Shown: positions 23,850 to 33,457, numbered from the stretch's first letter. The stretch: DNA of 36,453 nucleotides from a bacterium (GCA_021323635.1 JAJPKQ010000016.1:1-36453); one strand, 5' to 3'. The notes: generated by a model not told the origin, from the letters alone. Translations and numbers: made by a program.

Positions 23850-25541
23850 ATGTTGCAAAGAGCGGTGCCTGCGCTGCGCGCGATCGCGCGCGCCCGAGCC
23901 TTCGCTCCCCTCTGCGGAGCGGCGCTGGCGCTTGCGCTTCCTGCCGCGCACGCCGACGGCGCTCCCTACACCGCTTATCTGTGTGAGGGGCCGCATGTGC
24001 CCAGCGAACCGGTCGGAGCGGCGGGGTTGGGTGTGAGTGAGCCAGTAAGCGGCGAACTTGCCCGCTTCAGCGCAGCGTGTGCCAGCCCCAGCGAAGAGCT
24101 CCGCGTCGAGCTGCTGCCTGGAGCGGCAGGGCTTGCGCCCAACGAAGGCGGCTGGTTCGTCTACGAACCCCCGGCGGATGTCACGATCTCCGCCTTTGCG
24201 CTGCAGGCGCAGGCGGAAGCGCACAGCTGCGGGAGCGGCTGCAGCGGCGAAGCGTTTGTGCGCTACCGCAACGGCGCTACCACCGAATACCTACTGCGCG
24301 ACCGCGGCGAAGGCAGCGCTGCAAAGCTCAGCAAGGTGAGCGGCCTTGCAAACGTTCACGCGCTGGAATTCGGCGTGGCCTGCGCCGAAGGCGGCGTGCG
24401 CTGCTACGCCGAAGGGCCGCTTGCGACGCTTGCCGTGCCCTTCGGCGAAGTCACCCTTGAAGACCGATCGACCATCGCCGCAAGCGTTGGCAGCGCGCCC
24501 GCTCAGCCGCTCTCGGGCACCGTCTCCTGGTCCTATCAGGCCTCAGACCCCGGCGGTGGCGGCGTCTTTCGCATCGGTGAGCTGATCGACGGCCACCCGC
24601 TCGGCGAAGCGCGCATGATCGACGAAGAAGGGGGGCGCTGCCGGATGCTTGCGCTGAGCTCTGTCCGCGCCTTTGTCGCCCCGCAGCCCTGCCCCGAAAG
24701 CGTGCGCTCGACCCTCTCGCTGGACACCGACACCCTCACCGACGGCACCCACACGCTTGAAGCCTACGTCGAAGCTGTCGCCGGCGGGCGAGCGACAGTC
24801 CTTGACGAAGCGGTGCGCGTCGCTGACGCCCCCACGCTCGCCCAGCCCGCAGTCATCTCCGGCACCGCAGCCGTCGGCTCGCTGCTGAGCGCCGCTGCGC
24901 CGATCTTCGCCGCCCCTGCCGGCAACGTGATCACCGGAGAGTCCTATCAGTGGGAGCGCTGCACGGCCGGAGGCTGCTCGGCGATCCCGGGCGCAAGCTC
25001 GCTCACCTACACGCCCACTGAAGCGGATCGCGGCGCGCGCCTCGAGCTCCTCGCCAGCGCCACTGACGCCGCCTCGCTGCCTGAGCCGGGCGACATCGCC
25101 CACACCACAACCGTCGCCAGCGCGCAGAGCGCGCCGGTCGCGAGCTCTGCCTGCGCCGCCGTCTGCACGAGCCTTGCCGGTGAAGCCTCGCCGTGGCGGC
25201 TGCGCTTCTCGGTGCGCCCGCACCGCGTGCGTCGCCACTCGCGCATCATCCTGCGCGGGCGCGTGCTCTCGCGCCCACTGCCTGCAGCGGGCAAGCTGAT
25301 CTACCTGCAGGCGCGCTCGATCGTTCCTCTGCGCAGCGCTCGCCGCCGGGCGCGCTTTCTGCGCGGGGGCTGGATCACGTTCATGCTCCTGCGCTCGCGT
25401 CGCGACGGCGCCTTTGCGGCGCACTACCGCTTCCGGCTGGGCGGCCACCACATCTACCAGTTCCGTGCGGTGGCTCCCGCCGAGGGGCTCTTCCGCAACC
25501 CCACCGGCGCCTCGCGCCCGGTCACCGTCGTCGAGCGCTGA
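23850..25541 (+). CDS. Large secreted surface-type protein
   Basis: The 563-residue protein starts at ATG 23850 with a signal peptide (RAFAPLCGAALALALPAAHA). The first ~270 residues are a lectin-like or jelly-roll-like exported domain with paired cysteines. About 315-400 is an Ig-like repeat common in Thermoleophilia exported proteins, marked by GSLLSAAAPIFA, SYQWERC, then SSLTYTPTEADRGARLEL. The end (about 430-563) is a basic beta-rich domain (RLRFSVRPHRVRRHSRIILR, later HIYQFRAVAPAEG). The role is unknown, probably at the cell surface. The frame extends upstream to 23775 but without a better start. Confidence 0.72.
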   Translation: MLQRAVPALRAIARARAFAPLCGAALALALPAAHADGAPYTAYLCEGPHVPSEPVGAAGLGVSEPVSGELARFSAACASPSEELRVELLPGAAGLAPNEGGWFVYEPPADVTISAFALQAQAEAHSCGSGCSGEAFVRYRNGATTEYLLRDRGEGSAAKLSKVSGLANVHALEFGVACAEGGVRCYAEGPLATLAVPFGEVTLEDRSTIAASVGSAPAQPLSGTVSWSYQASDPGGGGVFRIGELIDGHPLGEARMIDEEGGRCRMLALSSVRAFVAPQPCPESVRSTLSLDTDTLTDGTHTLEAYVEAVAGGRATVLDEAVRVADAPTLAQPAVISGTAAVGSLLSAAAPIFAAPAGNVITGESYQWERCTAGGCSAIPGASSLTYTPTEADRGARLELLASATDAASLPEPGDIAHTTTVASAQSAPVASSACAAVCTSLAGEASPWRLRFSVRPHRVRRHSRIILRGRVLSRPLPAAGKLIYLQARSIVPLRSARRRARFLRGGWITFMLLRSRRDGAFAAHYRFRLGGHHIYQFRAVAPAEGLFRNPTGASRPVTVVER

Positions 25542-25575
25542 GGCGCCCGCACCGAATGCGATCGCCGAGCGCGCG

Positions 25576-25651
25576 GCGGGGGCGCTCCGGCCGGGCGCCC
25601 CCGCCTGCCTTCCTCCCCCGGCGTCGCGGGCCATCCCGGCAGGCCCGCGAC
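25576..25651. terminator. Tandem hairpins between convergent genes (bidirectional terminator)
   Basis: Two perfect 10-bp stems follow each other: 25576-25585 with 25595-25604, and 25623-25632 with 25642-25651, each with a 9-base loop. They lie between the stops of two convergent genes (25541 and 25668). Neither has a T-run, as is common in GC-rich actinobacteria. Confidence 0.6.
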
Positions 25652-25667
25652 ACCGCCAGGAGCCGCC

Positions 25668-27113
25668 TCAGGTTGCTGCCGGGGTTGGCGCCAGCACCGG
25701 CGCACCGGTGATGCGACCGCGTGCGCCAGCAAGCAGGCGGCTCTCGCCTGAGAGCTCCTCCAGGCTGACCTGCGAGGTCTCCGGGATCAGCGCCGTCAGC
25801 GCCATCCCCAGCGCCGCCATCGCCGCGGAGAACTCGAGCGCCCCGCCCACGCCGAGCGCTTCGCTGATGCGCGGGAAGAGGTAGACGCCGATGAAGGCGC
25901 CGAGCTTCGCTATCCCCGCCGAGAAGCCATGGCCGGTGGTGCGAACCGAGGTCGGGTAGACCTCCGAGGAGACGACGAAGGTGGTCGTGTTGGGCCCGAA
26001 CTCGGCGAAGAAGTAGCTGATGCCAAAGAGGATCAGGAACGGTGCGACCGCCGTGGTGACGCCCGGGATCACGCCGATCAGGAGGAACGCCAGGCCCATC
26101 GCCGGAAAGCCGATCAGCTGCAGGCGGCGGTGGCCGATACGGTCCATGAAGGCGCATGCCAGGTAGTAGCCGGGGACCGCCGCGATCACCCAGATCATCA
26201 GATTGAGCGCCAGCGACTGCTCGATCGTCGCCTTCTTGCCGAGCACGCTCAGCACGATCAGCGGCGCCGAGACGGAGTTGCCGTAGTAGGCGTAGTCGAA
26301 GACAAACCACGACCCGGCCGTGCCGAGCAGCATCAGCATCAGCCTGCGGTCGGAAAGGAACTGGCGCAGGCGCATGCGGTAGGGACGGATCTGCGCTCCG
26401 CTCAGCGCGGGAGCGACCGTGCCCTCCGAGAACTCCGCAAGGCTTGCCGCCGCCTCGCGCTCTCTTCCTTGCACCCATGCCAGGTAGCGCGGAGACTCAG
26501 GCATGCGCCGGCGCATGTAGAGCACCGCCAGCGAGGGGATCGCGCCCAGGCCCAACAGCAGCCGCCAGACGAGCGCGTGGTCGATGCCCGCCGAGAGCAG
26601 CGTCAGCCCGAAGACGTAGCCCGCGATCGTGCCGAGCGCCTGCATAGCGAAGACCAGGCCCACGAGGCGGCCGCGATTTCTGCGGTTGGCGTACTCGCTC
26701 ATCAGCACCGCCGAGACCGGGTAGTCCCCGCCGACGCCAAGCCCCAGGAAGAAGCGGCAGACGACCAGGAACGCGAGATCCGGCGAGAGGGCCGAGGCGA
26801 GCGCGAAGATCGCCATGATCGCCGCCTCCAGCCCGTAGATGCGCTTGCGCCCGAGACGGTCGGCGAGGCGCCCGTAGAGGATCGCGCCGAAGAACGCCCC
26901 GAGCAGGGTCATCGAGTTGATCAGGCCGACCGATGTCGCCTTCGAGTCCAGGTGCCAGCTCTTGGCGATCAGCGTCGTTGCTGTGCCGATGATGAAGAGG
27001 TCGTAGGCGTCGGTGAAGAAGCCCATCCCCGCGACGAAGATCGCCTTGGAGTGGAAGCGCGAGACCGGTGCCTCGTTCATAGCGTCGATCACGTTTGCTG
27101 CTTGCGCAGCCAT
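25668..27113 (-). CDS. MFS transporter, phosphate:H+ symporter (PHS)-like
   Basis: The 481-residue carrier has 12 predicted helices. The first reads GMGFFTDAYDLFIIG, the signature of the PHS/Pho84-like group. Motif A, GRLADRLGRKRIYG, and GLGVGGDYPVSAVLMSEYANRRNRG after helix 4 are also typical, as is FGPNTTTFVVSSEVYPTSVR in the second half. ATG 27113 has AAGGAGGAGCG directly upstream; the frame extends to 27425 but that part is not protein-like. Phosphate is the likeliest substrate from family resemblance, though organic-anion carriers share these motifs. Confidence 0.88.
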   Translation of the reverse strand: MAAQAANVIDAMNEAPVSRFHSKAIFVAGMGFFTDAYDLFIIGTATTLIAKSWHLDSKATSVGLINSMTLLGAFFGAILYGRLADRLGRKRIYGLEAAIMAIFALASALSPDLAFLVVCRFFLGLGVGGDYPVSAVLMSEYANRRNRGRLVGLVFAMQALGTIAGYVFGLTLLSAGIDHALVWRLLLGLGAIPSLAVLYMRRRMPESPRYLAWVQGREREAAASLAEFSEGTVAPALSGAQIRPYRMRLRQFLSDRRLMLMLLGTAGSWFVFDYAYYGNSVSAPLIVLSVLGKKATIEQSLALNLMIWVIAAVPGYYLACAFMDRIGHRRLQLIGFPAMGLAFLLIGVIPGVTTAVAPFLILFGISYFFAEFGPNTTTFVVSSEVYPTSVRTTGHGFSAGIAKLGAFIGVYLFPRISEALGVGGALEFSAAMAALGMALTALIPETSQVSLEELSGESRLLAGARGRITGAPVLAPTPAAT

Positions 27114-27280
27114 CGCTCCTCCTTGATGAGTGCTTGGATGGCCTGCCCGGAGCGGTCCCACCCCGATCCACCCCTCGCTCTGCTGACGTGAGCGCTGGTG
27201 CGCGTGGTCTGCATGGCGCAAGCATCGCGCGCGGCGAGGGCGTGTTTGTGAAGCGTCTGTGACGGGGCGCAGGCGCGCGC

Positions 27281-27955
27281 TTAGAAGTGGAAGATCGTGA
27301 GCTTGGTCGTGACCTTCGGCGCGGAGCCGGCGCGGAAGCCCTTTGAGTCGTCGAACTGGACGTCGTAGGTCGAGAAGCTGCTGCGGCCCGGGAAGAAGCG
27401 CGCTCGTGCGCTGAGCGTTCCGCACGGCCCCTCCGCGCGGCCGAAGCGGTGCGTGAGCGCGACGTGCCCGTGGTGCAGGTAGTGTCCGTAGATCGGCTGG
27501 CCGGGGGTGAAGCCCGCGAACCGGTAGGCGACCTTCCTGTCTGGTCGCGCCACCGAAGGGTGCATGGCGACGCCGAGGTTGGTCAGCTCGAAGGGCGCTT
27601 CGGCGAGGATCGCGCCGCTGAGCACGCCCTTGATCTGCATCCGCTCGTGCTCGATCGTCGGTTCGATGCCGGTCGGTATCACGTTCGGCAGCGTCGCGCT
27701 GATCGTGCCCTGCGCGCTGACCGTCGCTTCGACAAAGTCAAGCAGCCCGCCCGGAGCGGGGATCTGCGCGAACACCAGTTCGCCCGGCGTGAAGCCGCTC
27801 CCGGTCACTTCGATCGTGACGCCTTTAGCGATCACCTGCTGCACGTAGCAGGCGCGGCTCGTGGCGATGGTTGGCGCGGCAAGCGCCGCGGGGGAGCAGA
27901 GCAGCGCCGCGCTGCAGAGCGCGACGCCGAGCAGGCTTGCATGCTTAGTCTTCAT
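27281..27955 (-). CDS. Secreted protein of unknown function
   Basis: The 224-residue protein has a clear signal peptide (MKTKHASLLGVALCSAALLC, cleavage likely after ALAA). The mature part begins with a beta-sandwich-like segment, IEVTGSGFTPGELVFAQIPA (about 49-68), of the kind seen in IPT/Ig-like exported proteins, and ends with YRFAGFTPGQPIYGHYLHHG and a C-terminal beta-rich portion. AAAGGACC precedes the ATG. I recognise no specific family; similar proteins occur in Solirubrobacterales. Confidence 0.7.
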   Translation of the reverse strand: MKTKHASLLGVALCSAALLCSPAALAAPTIATSRACYVQQVIAKGVTIEVTGSGFTPGELVFAQIPAPGGLLDFVEATVSAQGTISATLPNVIPTGIEPTIEHERMQIKGVLSGAILAEAPFELTNLGVAMHPSVARPDRKVAYRFAGFTPGQPIYGHYLHHGHVALTHRFGRAEGPCGTLSARARFFPGRSSFSTYDVQFDDSKGFRAGSAPKVTTKLTIFHF

Positions 27956-28070
27956 TTGGCAGCTGGTCCTTTAGGTCGTGGGAGTGCGCGGGCGCAGGAT
28001 GCCGACGTGCCGCCAGCGAGCCACTGCCGCCCTCTCCCTGGCAGCGACTCGAGCCTCCGCAGCAAGCCGA

Positions 28071-28152
28071 TGGCGGGGGCAGGATTCGAACCTGCGTAGG
28101 CTGAGCCAACCGGTTTACAGCCGGTCTCCTTTAACCACTCGGACACCCCGCC
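28071..28152 (-). tRNA. tRNA-Tyr (anticodon GTA)
   Basis: The minus strand gives an 82-base tRNA with a long variable arm, as expected for bacterial Tyr. The acceptor stem GGCGGGG/CCCCGCC, anticodon loop CTGTAAA (anticodon 28116-28118) and T-arm GCAGG-TTCGAAT-CCTGC all pair. The discriminator is A and CCA is not encoded. Confidence 0.97.
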
Positions 28153-28185
28153 GAGCGATTGCAGGATAGCGGCTGCCTGCCGCCC

Positions 28186-29223
28186 TCAGCAGTGGCCGCG
28201 CAGCAGCTCCGCCTCGGGCAGCTCGCGCAGCTTCTCGATCGTGCGCGTCTCGATCTGGCGCACGCGCTCGCGCGTGACCTGCAGGCGCTTGCCGATCTCC
28301 GCGAGGGTGTAGCGGCGTCCGCGCAGGCCGTAGCGCAGTTCGATCACCGCCCGCTCGCGCTCGCCCAAGCGGTCCAGCACGCGCCGCACGCGCTCTGCTC
28401 CGATCGTCCGCAGCGTGTGTTCCCAGGGCGAGGCCTCAGGGTCGGGCAAGACATCGCCCAGCGGTCGCTCGCTGGCTCCGGCCGGGTGCTCGAGCGAGAG
28501 CGGCTCAAGCGCGTAGCGCAGCAGCTTCGAGACGCGCTCGGGCGGCCATTCAAGCGCCTGCGCAAGCTCCGCTTCCGTCGGCTCTCGACAGAGCTCCTGG
28601 GTCAGGCGCTGCCTGGCCCAGTGCAGGCGGTTGAGCTGTTCGCCGACATGCGCCGGCAGCCGGATCGCGCGTGAGTGTTCAGCGAGCGCCCGGCAGACGG
28701 CCTGGCGGATCCACCACGTTGCATAGGTCGAAAACTTAAAGCCACGGCGGTAGTCGAACTTCTCCACCGCTCGAATCAGCCCGAAGGAGCCCTCCTGAAC
28801 GAGGTCCAGCAGCGCCAGTCCCCGCCCGGCATAGGAGCGGGCGATCGCGACCACAAGGCGCAGGTTGGCTTCGACCATGCGGTGCTTGGCAACCGCGTCT
28901 CCGCGCTCGATCCGGCGCGCCAGCGCGCGCTCCTCCTCGGCGCTGAGCAGCGGCACGCGTCCGATCGCCGTCAGGTAGCGACCGACCTGGTCGGCTCCTT
29001 CGCGCGCGCCGGTGCCCTCTGCGACCCGCGCCTGCGCATCCTCGCCGCTTGGCCACAGCAGCTGCGCCTCCGCACCCGGCGGGCCCACCCAGGCGTCCTC
29101 GTCGAGCGGCTCTTCGCTCGGCTCCAGACGCAGCTCAGCCAGCTCCAGCTCCCCGTCATCCGCGCTCGCGCGCGACCGTGGCTTCCGCAACGGCAAATCG
29201 GCCTCCAGCACGGCCAGCTCCAT
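28186..29223 (-). CDS. RNA polymerase sigma-70 factor, RpoD/HrdB group (probably group 2)
   Basis: The 345-residue sigma factor has regions 1.2 ([20 protein letters not shown]), 2 ([53 protein letters not shown]), 3, and 4.2 ([20 protein letters not shown]). The N-terminus is only a short acidic stretch without a region 1.1, which suggests a non-essential group-2 sigma rather than the principal one. ATG 29223 follows AAGGAGG by 13 bases; GTG 29292 upstream is less likely. It is divergent from folE2 across a 97-base gap. Confidence 0.9.
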   Translation of the reverse strand: MELAVLEADLPLRKPRSRASADDGELELAELRLEPSEEPLDEDAWVGPPGAEAQLLWPSGEDAQARVAEGTGAREGADQVGRYLTAIGRVPLLSAEEERALARRIERGDAVAKHRMVEANLRLVVAIARSYAGRGLALLDLVQEGSFGLIRAVEKFDYRRGFKFSTYATWWIRQAVCRALAEHSRAIRLPAHVGEQLNRLHWARQRLTQELCREPTEAELAQALEWPPERVSKLLRYALEPLSLEHPAGASERPLGDVLPDPEASPWEHTLRTIGAERVRRVLDRLGERERAVIELRYGLRGRRYTLAEIGKRLQVTRERVRQIETRTIEKLRELPEAELLRGHC

Positions 29224-29320
29224 GGCCTCTCTCAGTCCTCCTTCACAGCCATCTGGTACCTCCCTGCGACAGACGGGATATACAGATACCACGTTTGCGC
29301 CGCGCTAGTCTTGCACTGCG

Positions 29321-30352
29321 ATGTCCCAAGCGCCCCCTGCGCCCCTCACCGCTGCCTCCCCGAGCATCCTCCCCGATGGTGTTCCGGACGTCCAGGCCCG
29401 CAAACCAAGTGTGCACGTTGCGCTCTCACGCGTCGGTGTGACAAATGTTGAGAAAGTGATACGTGTTCACGACGAGCTTTACTCCGCCCGGATCGACTGC
29501 TTCGTCGATCTGGGCGCCGCTCAGAAGGGGGCACACATGTCGCGCTTCGAGGAGGTCATCAACGAGGCGATCGGCGAGGTCGTCCTGCACGAGGCGCCGC
29601 TGCACGCCGAGCTTCTGGCCTGCCGCATCGCCGAGCGCATTCGCGCGCGCCAGGATGCCAGACGCGCTGAGGTGCACATCGCAGCGCGCTATCCGGAGCA
29701 CAAGCCCGCCCCGGTCTCGGGGACCCAGACGCAGGAGATCTACACCCTGCTCGGATGTGCCAGCGCAAGCGCCCGCGGCACCAGGCGTGTGGTCGGCGTT
29801 CAGGCCACGGGCATGACCGCCTGTCCCTGCGCGCAGGAGCTGGTCGCCGCCGGCGCCCGCAACGACCTTGCGCGCGCCGGCTTCTCCGGCGAGCAGATCG
29901 AGCAGATCATCGCCTGCGTGCCTGTGGCCACGCACAACCAGCGCGGCATCGGCACGCTCCAGGTCGGCTTTCCGGAGAGCGCGGGGGAGACCGCGGAAGC
30001 CATCGACGCAACGCAGCTGCTGGCAATTGTCGAGGCTGCGATGTCCTCGGAGATCTACGAGCTGATGAAGCGCTCCGACGAGGCTGAGGTAGTGGCCAAG
30101 GCGCACCGTCGACCGCGCTTTGTCGAGGACTGCGTGCGGGAGATGATCTCGGGCGTGCTCGAGCGTCTCGCGGAGCTGCCTGACGATGTCTTCCTCGCCG
30201 CCCGCCAGGAAAACCTGGAGACGATTCACCAACACAACGTGCTTGCCGAACGCCACGGTCTGCTCGGCAACCTGCGCACAGAGCTGGCCGGCGGCGCGCC
30301 GGCGCCCGTCGAGGTCACCCTCGAGGCTTGGCTGCAGCAGGCGGCGGGCTGA
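29321..30352 (+). CDS. folE2: GTP cyclohydrolase FolE2/MptA type
   Basis: The 343-residue enzyme opens GTP to 7,8-dihydroneopterin triphosphate (or a related cyclic product in MptA), the first step to folate. Signature stretches are VDLGAAQKGAHMSRFEE (about 65-81), VVGVQATGMTACPCAQELVA with the conserved cysteines, and VATHNQRGIGTLQV. The usual family length is about 260-310, so the N-terminal ~25 residues are extra. ATG 29321 has no ribosome-binding site; a TAGTCT ten bases upstream allows a near-leaderless message. FolE2 can work with metals other than zinc. The 3' end overlaps pgsA on the other strand by 38 bases. Confidence 0.93.
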   Translation: MSQAPPAPLTAASPSILPDGVPDVQARKPSVHVALSRVGVTNVEKVIRVHDELYSARIDCFVDLGAAQKGAHMSRFEEVINEAIGEVVLHEAPLHAELLACRIAERIRARQDARRAEVHIAARYPEHKPAPVSGTQTQEIYTLLGCASASARGTRRVVGVQATGMTACPCAQELVAAGARNDLARAGFSGEQIEQIIACVPVATHNQRGIGTLQVGFPESAGETAEAIDATQLLAIVEAAMSSEIYELMKRSDEAEVVAKAHRRPRFVEDCVREMISGVLERLAELPDDVFLAARQENLETIHQHNVLAERHGLLGNLRTELAGGAPAPVEVTLEAWLQQAAG

Positions 30353-30908
30353 GCCTCTGCTCATCGCGCCGCCGCGCTCCGGCCAGGTGGCGACGCAGCC
30401 CGAAGAAGTAGTCGAGCCCTGAGATCACCGTCACGGCAACCATCACATAGACCAGGACGGAAAGCCACAGCGGATGCGTGCGCTCGGCGATCACAGCCAA
30501 GATCACGCCGATCTGAACAGCGGTCTTCAGCCTGCCGAGCTGGCTTGCGCCGATCACGCTGCCGGTGCCTGCGCCGGCGCCCAGTCGCAGCACCGTCACC
30601 GCCAGCTCGCGGGCGATGATCACCATCGCCACCCACGCCGCCAGACGCTGCAGCGACACCAGCGCCAGCAGCGCCGCGATCACCAGCAGCTTGTCTGCCA
30701 GCGGGTCCATCAGACGCCCGAAGGTGGTCTCATCGGCGCGCGCGCGCGCGATGCGGCCATCGAGGAAGTCCGTTGCCGAGGCGACCGCGAAGAGCGCCGC
30801 CGCGAGCACATCGCCGGCTGCGGTGTTGGCCAGCAATGCCGCCAGCAGCGCCGGTACCAGCAGGATGCGAAGCACGGTCAGGAGATTTGGGAGGTTCAGC
30901 GGGATCAT
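30315..30908 (-). CDS. pgsA: CDP-diacylglycerol--glycerol-3-phosphate 3-phosphatidyltransferase
   Basis: The 197-residue membrane enzyme makes phosphatidylglycerol-phosphate. The complete CDP-alcohol phosphotransferase signature is present: Asp47, Asp50-Gly51, Ala54-Arg55, Gly64, Asp68 and Asp72. The start NLPNLLTVLRILLVP is typical of PgsA. ATG 30908 is chosen; upstream residues in the same frame belong to the clpP region read out of frame. It follows clpP by 11 bases and is probably cotranscribed with it. The Arg-rich tail is cytoplasmic. Confidence 0.92.
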   Translation of the reverse strand: MIPLNLPNLLTVLRILLVPALLAALLANTAAGDVLAAALFAVASATDFLDGRIARARADETTFGRLMDPLADKLLVIAALLALVSLQRLAAWVAMVIIARELAVTVLRLGAGAGTGSVIGASQLGRLKTAVQIGVILAVIAERTHPLWLSVLVYVMVAVTVISGLDYFFGLRRHLAGARRRDEQRLSPPPAAAKPRG

Positions 30909-30919
30909 CGTGCCGCTCT

Positions 30920-31501
30920 TCAGCGACCCTCGATGACGGCGTCGATCAGGCCAAAGTCGCGTGCCTGCTCGGCGCTGAAGAAGCGGTCGCGCTCGATCGC
31001 CTCGTGGATCTCCTCGCGCGAGCGGCCCGTGTGCTGCGCGAAGGCGGACTCGAGGCGCTCGCGCAGGGCGAGGATCTCGCGGGCGTGGATCTCGATGTCG
31101 GTCGCGTGCCCCCGCAGCCCGCCGGAGGGCTGGTGGATCAGGATGCGGCTGTTTGGCAGCGCTGCGCGCTTGCCCTTCGCGCCGCCCGCCAGCAGCAGCG
31201 CTCCCATCGACATCGCGATGCCCACGCACATCGTCCGCACATCGCACTTGATGAACTGCATCGTGTCGTAGATCGCAAGCCCGGCGTAGACGGAGCCGCC
31301 GGGGGAGTTGATGTAGAGGGCGATGTCCTTGCTGGGGTCCTCCGCCTCCAGGTGCAGCAGCTCAGCGACGATCAGGTTGGCGATCTGGTCATCGATCGGG
31401 GTGCCCAGAAAGACGATCCGGTCGCTGAGCAGCCGCGAGAAGATGTCATATTCGCGCTCACCGCGCGGGGTGTGTTGGATGACGGTGGGGATGATCGCCA
31501 C
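30920..31501 (-). CDS. clpP: ATP-dependent Clp protease proteolytic subunit
   Basis: The 193-residue serine peptidase forms barrel-shaped rings fed by ClpX, ClpC or ClpA. The catalytic triad is intact: Ser98 ([14 protein letters not shown]), His123 (ILIHQPSGG) and Asp172 ([18 protein letters not shown]). The N-terminal region [17 protein letters not shown] and [20 protein letters not shown] are canonical. No clpX or second clpP is next to it; instead pgsA follows, so this is a lone copy and the organism may carry another pair elsewhere. Region 1-13 (no propeptide sign) fits normal processing. Confidence 0.96.
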   Translation of the reverse strand: MAIIPTVIQHTPRGEREYDIFSRLLSDRIVFLGTPIDDQIANLIVAELLHLEAEDPSKDIALYINSPGGSVYAGLAIYDTMQFIKCDVRTMCVGIAMSMGALLLAGGAKGKRAALPNSRILIHQPSGGLRGHATDIEIHAREILALRERLESAFAQHTGRSREEIHEAIERDRFFSAEQARDFGLIDAVIEGR

Positions 31502-31535
31502 GCGCTCACCCTATCGCGCGCGTAAGCTCGCGCCG

Positions 31536-32627
31536 ATGCGACCCGCTCGGCTGGCCTCAAGCAGCTTCGCAGCGCCCGTGCGGCGGCAGCGCGGGGCGGC
31601 GCTGCTTGCGGCGCTGCTCTTTGCGGCAGCGGGGATCGCGCACTACCTCGCAGTCGCGGCCCTCGTGCGCTTCTTGCTGGCGACGCTTGCAATTGCGGCG
31701 CTTGCATGGCTGCTTGCGATTAGCTGCGAAGCCGTCGGAGCGCATCTGGGCAGCGCGCCCACCGCCTTCCTGCATGCATCGCTCGGCAACCTGCCGGAGC
31801 TGTTTGTGGTGATCTTCGCCCTCAAGGACCACGAGCTGGCGCTCGCTCAGAGCGCGTTGGTGGGCTCGCTGCTAGCCAACGCCCTGTTTGTGCTCGGGCT
31901 GGTGCTGATCACGGGCGCCCGGCAGGCGCAGGACGGTGTCATGCGCTTCTCCGCCCAGCTGGCGAGCGACACCGCCACGCTGCTGCTGGTCTGCGCCTTC
32001 ATCATCGTGCTGCTGGCGCTCGCGCTATCCACGCACGGGCCTGCCGCAAGGCACGTTGAGGCGATCTCGCTCGTCGGCGCCGGTTCGCTGCTGGTCGTAT
32101 ACGCGATGTGGCTGGCAGGGGCGATGAACAGGGAGCGCAGCGCCCCAGTGCGCCCCGCTGCCGCGGCCTCGGTTGCGCTGCCCGAGTCCCTCGCGCTGCT
32201 CGTGCTTGGCGCGCTCGGCGCAGCGTTCGCCTCCGACTGGCTGATCTCCTCAGCGGCGCCGGCGATCCGGTCGCTCTCGCTCTCACGCGCCTTCGTCGGC
32301 ATCGTGATCGTCGCAATTGCAGGCAACGCGGTGGAGAATGCAAGCGGCGTGCTGCTTGCCGCACGCGGCCAGGCGGAGCTCGCAGTGGCCCTCGTCAAGG
32401 GTGCGGTCGCGCAGATCGCGGCCTTCCTGCTGCCTGCGGCGGTGGTCGTCTCCGCCGCTCTCCCCGTCCACTTCACCTTCGCGCTGCCGCCGCTCTACGC
32501 CGGCGCCATCCTGCTCACCGCGCTGGCGCTGCGCCAGGTGTCGGGCGATGGCGAAGCCTCGCTCTTCGAGGGCGTCGCGCTGGTGGCCCTCTATGCGATC
32601 ATCGCCGTGATCGCCGCGCTCGGCTAG
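31536..32627 (+). CDS. Ca2+/H+ antiporter (CaxA/ChaA-like, CaCA superfamily)
   Basis: This 363-residue integral membrane exchanger has the two inverted CaCA repeats. The alpha-1 region is SLGNLPELFVVIFAL (82-96) and the alpha-2 region is IAGNAVENASGVLLA in the second half; both carry the acidic residue used for cation transport. About 10-11 helices are predicted. ATG 31536 lies 34 bases from the divergent clpP start, so the two genes share a short promoter region. It ends at the terminator before rpmG. Confidence 0.88.
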   Translation: MRPARLASSSFAAPVRRQRGAALLAALLFAAAGIAHYLAVAALVRFLLATLAIAALAWLLAISCEAVGAHLGSAPTAFLHASLGNLPELFVVIFALKDHELALAQSALVGSLLANALFVLGLVLITGARQAQDGVMRFSAQLASDTATLLLVCAFIIVLLALALSTHGPAARHVEAISLVGAGSLLVVYAMWLAGAMNRERSAPVRPAAAASVALPESLALLVLGALGAAFASDWLISSAAPAIRSLSLSRAFVGIVIVAIAGNAVENASGVLLAARGQAELAVALVKGAVAQIAAFLLPAAVVVSAALPVHFTFALPPLYAGAILLTALALRQVSGDGEASLFEGVALVALYAIIAVIAALG

Positions 32628-32674
32628 CCGGAGCGCGCGCAGCGTTGTGTATCCTTGCCCTGTAGTGCAGCCTT

Positions 32675-32700
32675 GCCTCGCTCGCGTGCGGGGCTTTTTT
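32675..32700 (+). terminator. Rho-independent terminator
   Basis: A 7-bp stem GCCTCGC (32675-32681) with GCGGGGC (32688-32694), including one T-G pair, is followed by six T residues and an A. It ends the antiporter transcript and separates it from the ribosomal-protein cluster. An attenuator role in an rpmG leader is possible but less likely. Confidence 0.75.
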
Positions 32701-32738
32701 AGCAATCCAGTGATGATCGAGCGCGCAGGAAGTGCGAT

Positions 32739-32903
32739 ATGGCCCGTGGAGATGTGAGGATCGCCGTGACCCTCGCCTGCGAGGAGTGCAAGCGGCGCAA
32801 CTACCAGACGAAGAAGAGCAAGCGCAACGACCCCGACCGCATCACGCTGCGCAAGTACTGCCGCTGGTGTCGTAGGCACACCAGCCATCGGGAGACCCGC
32901 TAG
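32739..32903 (+). CDS. rpmG: 50S ribosomal protein L33
   Basis: The 54-residue protein is ribosomal protein L33, with the family features [19 protein letters not shown] and [20 protein letters not shown]. Two CxxC pairs (Cys14/17 and Cys41/44) make it the zinc-binding (C+) form. ATG 32739 follows AGGAAGTG. The rpmG-secE-nusG order is the usual bacterial one. It is the first gene of the transcription/translation cluster in this window. Confidence 0.96.
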   Translation: MARGDVRIAVTLACEECKRRNYQTKKSKRNDPDRITLRKYCRWCRRHTSHRETR

Positions 32904-32917
32904 CGCGGAGACCCGCT

Positions 32918-33457
32918 GTGGCTCGGGATCGCAAGCGTGCCAAGCAGCGCCGGGATCGCGCCCGCGCGGGAGCGGCCTCCTCCGCGCCGATGGCGGCTGC
33001 GCACGCTGCAGAGCAGGCGCCCGACCTGCTCGAGCACGCCTCCGCAGACGCCGATGAGGCGCGCGCTGCGGTGATCCAGGGCGCGGCCGCCGCGCAGGCG
33101 GCGCTCCAGCCCGAGGCGGAGACAGAGCTGGATGGCGGGCTGGCCTCCGATGAGGAGGCCATGAAGCTTGCGACCGGCACGCAGCGGGGGAGCGTGGAGC
33201 CCGATCAGGCAAAGCCGGCCGCCGAGGAGGGCGCCGGCCGCCGGCAGGCGCCGCCGTCGCGATCGCGCGCCTCGCTGGCAAGCCGGACCGTCGACTTCCT
33301 GCGCGCCTGCTGGGCGGAGCTGCAGCGCATGCAGTGGCCCAACCGCCAGCAGACCTCCCAGGCCACCGCGGTCGTCCTTGGCTTCGTGATCGTCGCGGGG
33401 ATCTACCTGGGCGTAGCGGACCTGATCTCCCAGAAGATCGTGAACCTTATATTCTGA
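32918..33457 (+). CDS. secE: Preprotein translocase subunit SecE
   Basis: SecE clamps SecY in the protein-export channel. The core is at residues 118-179: an amphipathic helix ([20 protein letters not shown]) and one membrane helix (about 150-170), the single-span form usual outside enterobacteria. The first ~117 residues are an Arg-rich start and then an Ala/Glu/Asp-rich low-complexity arm, unusually long since single-span SecE is often 60-90 residues. GTG 32918 is the start used; no strong ribosome-binding site helps to choose among later ones, and a shorter start is not excluded. Confidence 0.92.
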   Translation: MARDRKRAKQRRDRARAGAASSAPMAAAHAAEQAPDLLEHASADADEARAAVIQGAAAAQAALQPEAETELDGGLASDEEAMKLATGTQRGSVEPDQAKPAAEEGAGRRQAPPSRSRASLASRTVDFLRACWAELQRMQWPNRQQTSQATAVVLGFVIVAGIYLGVADLISQKIVNLIF

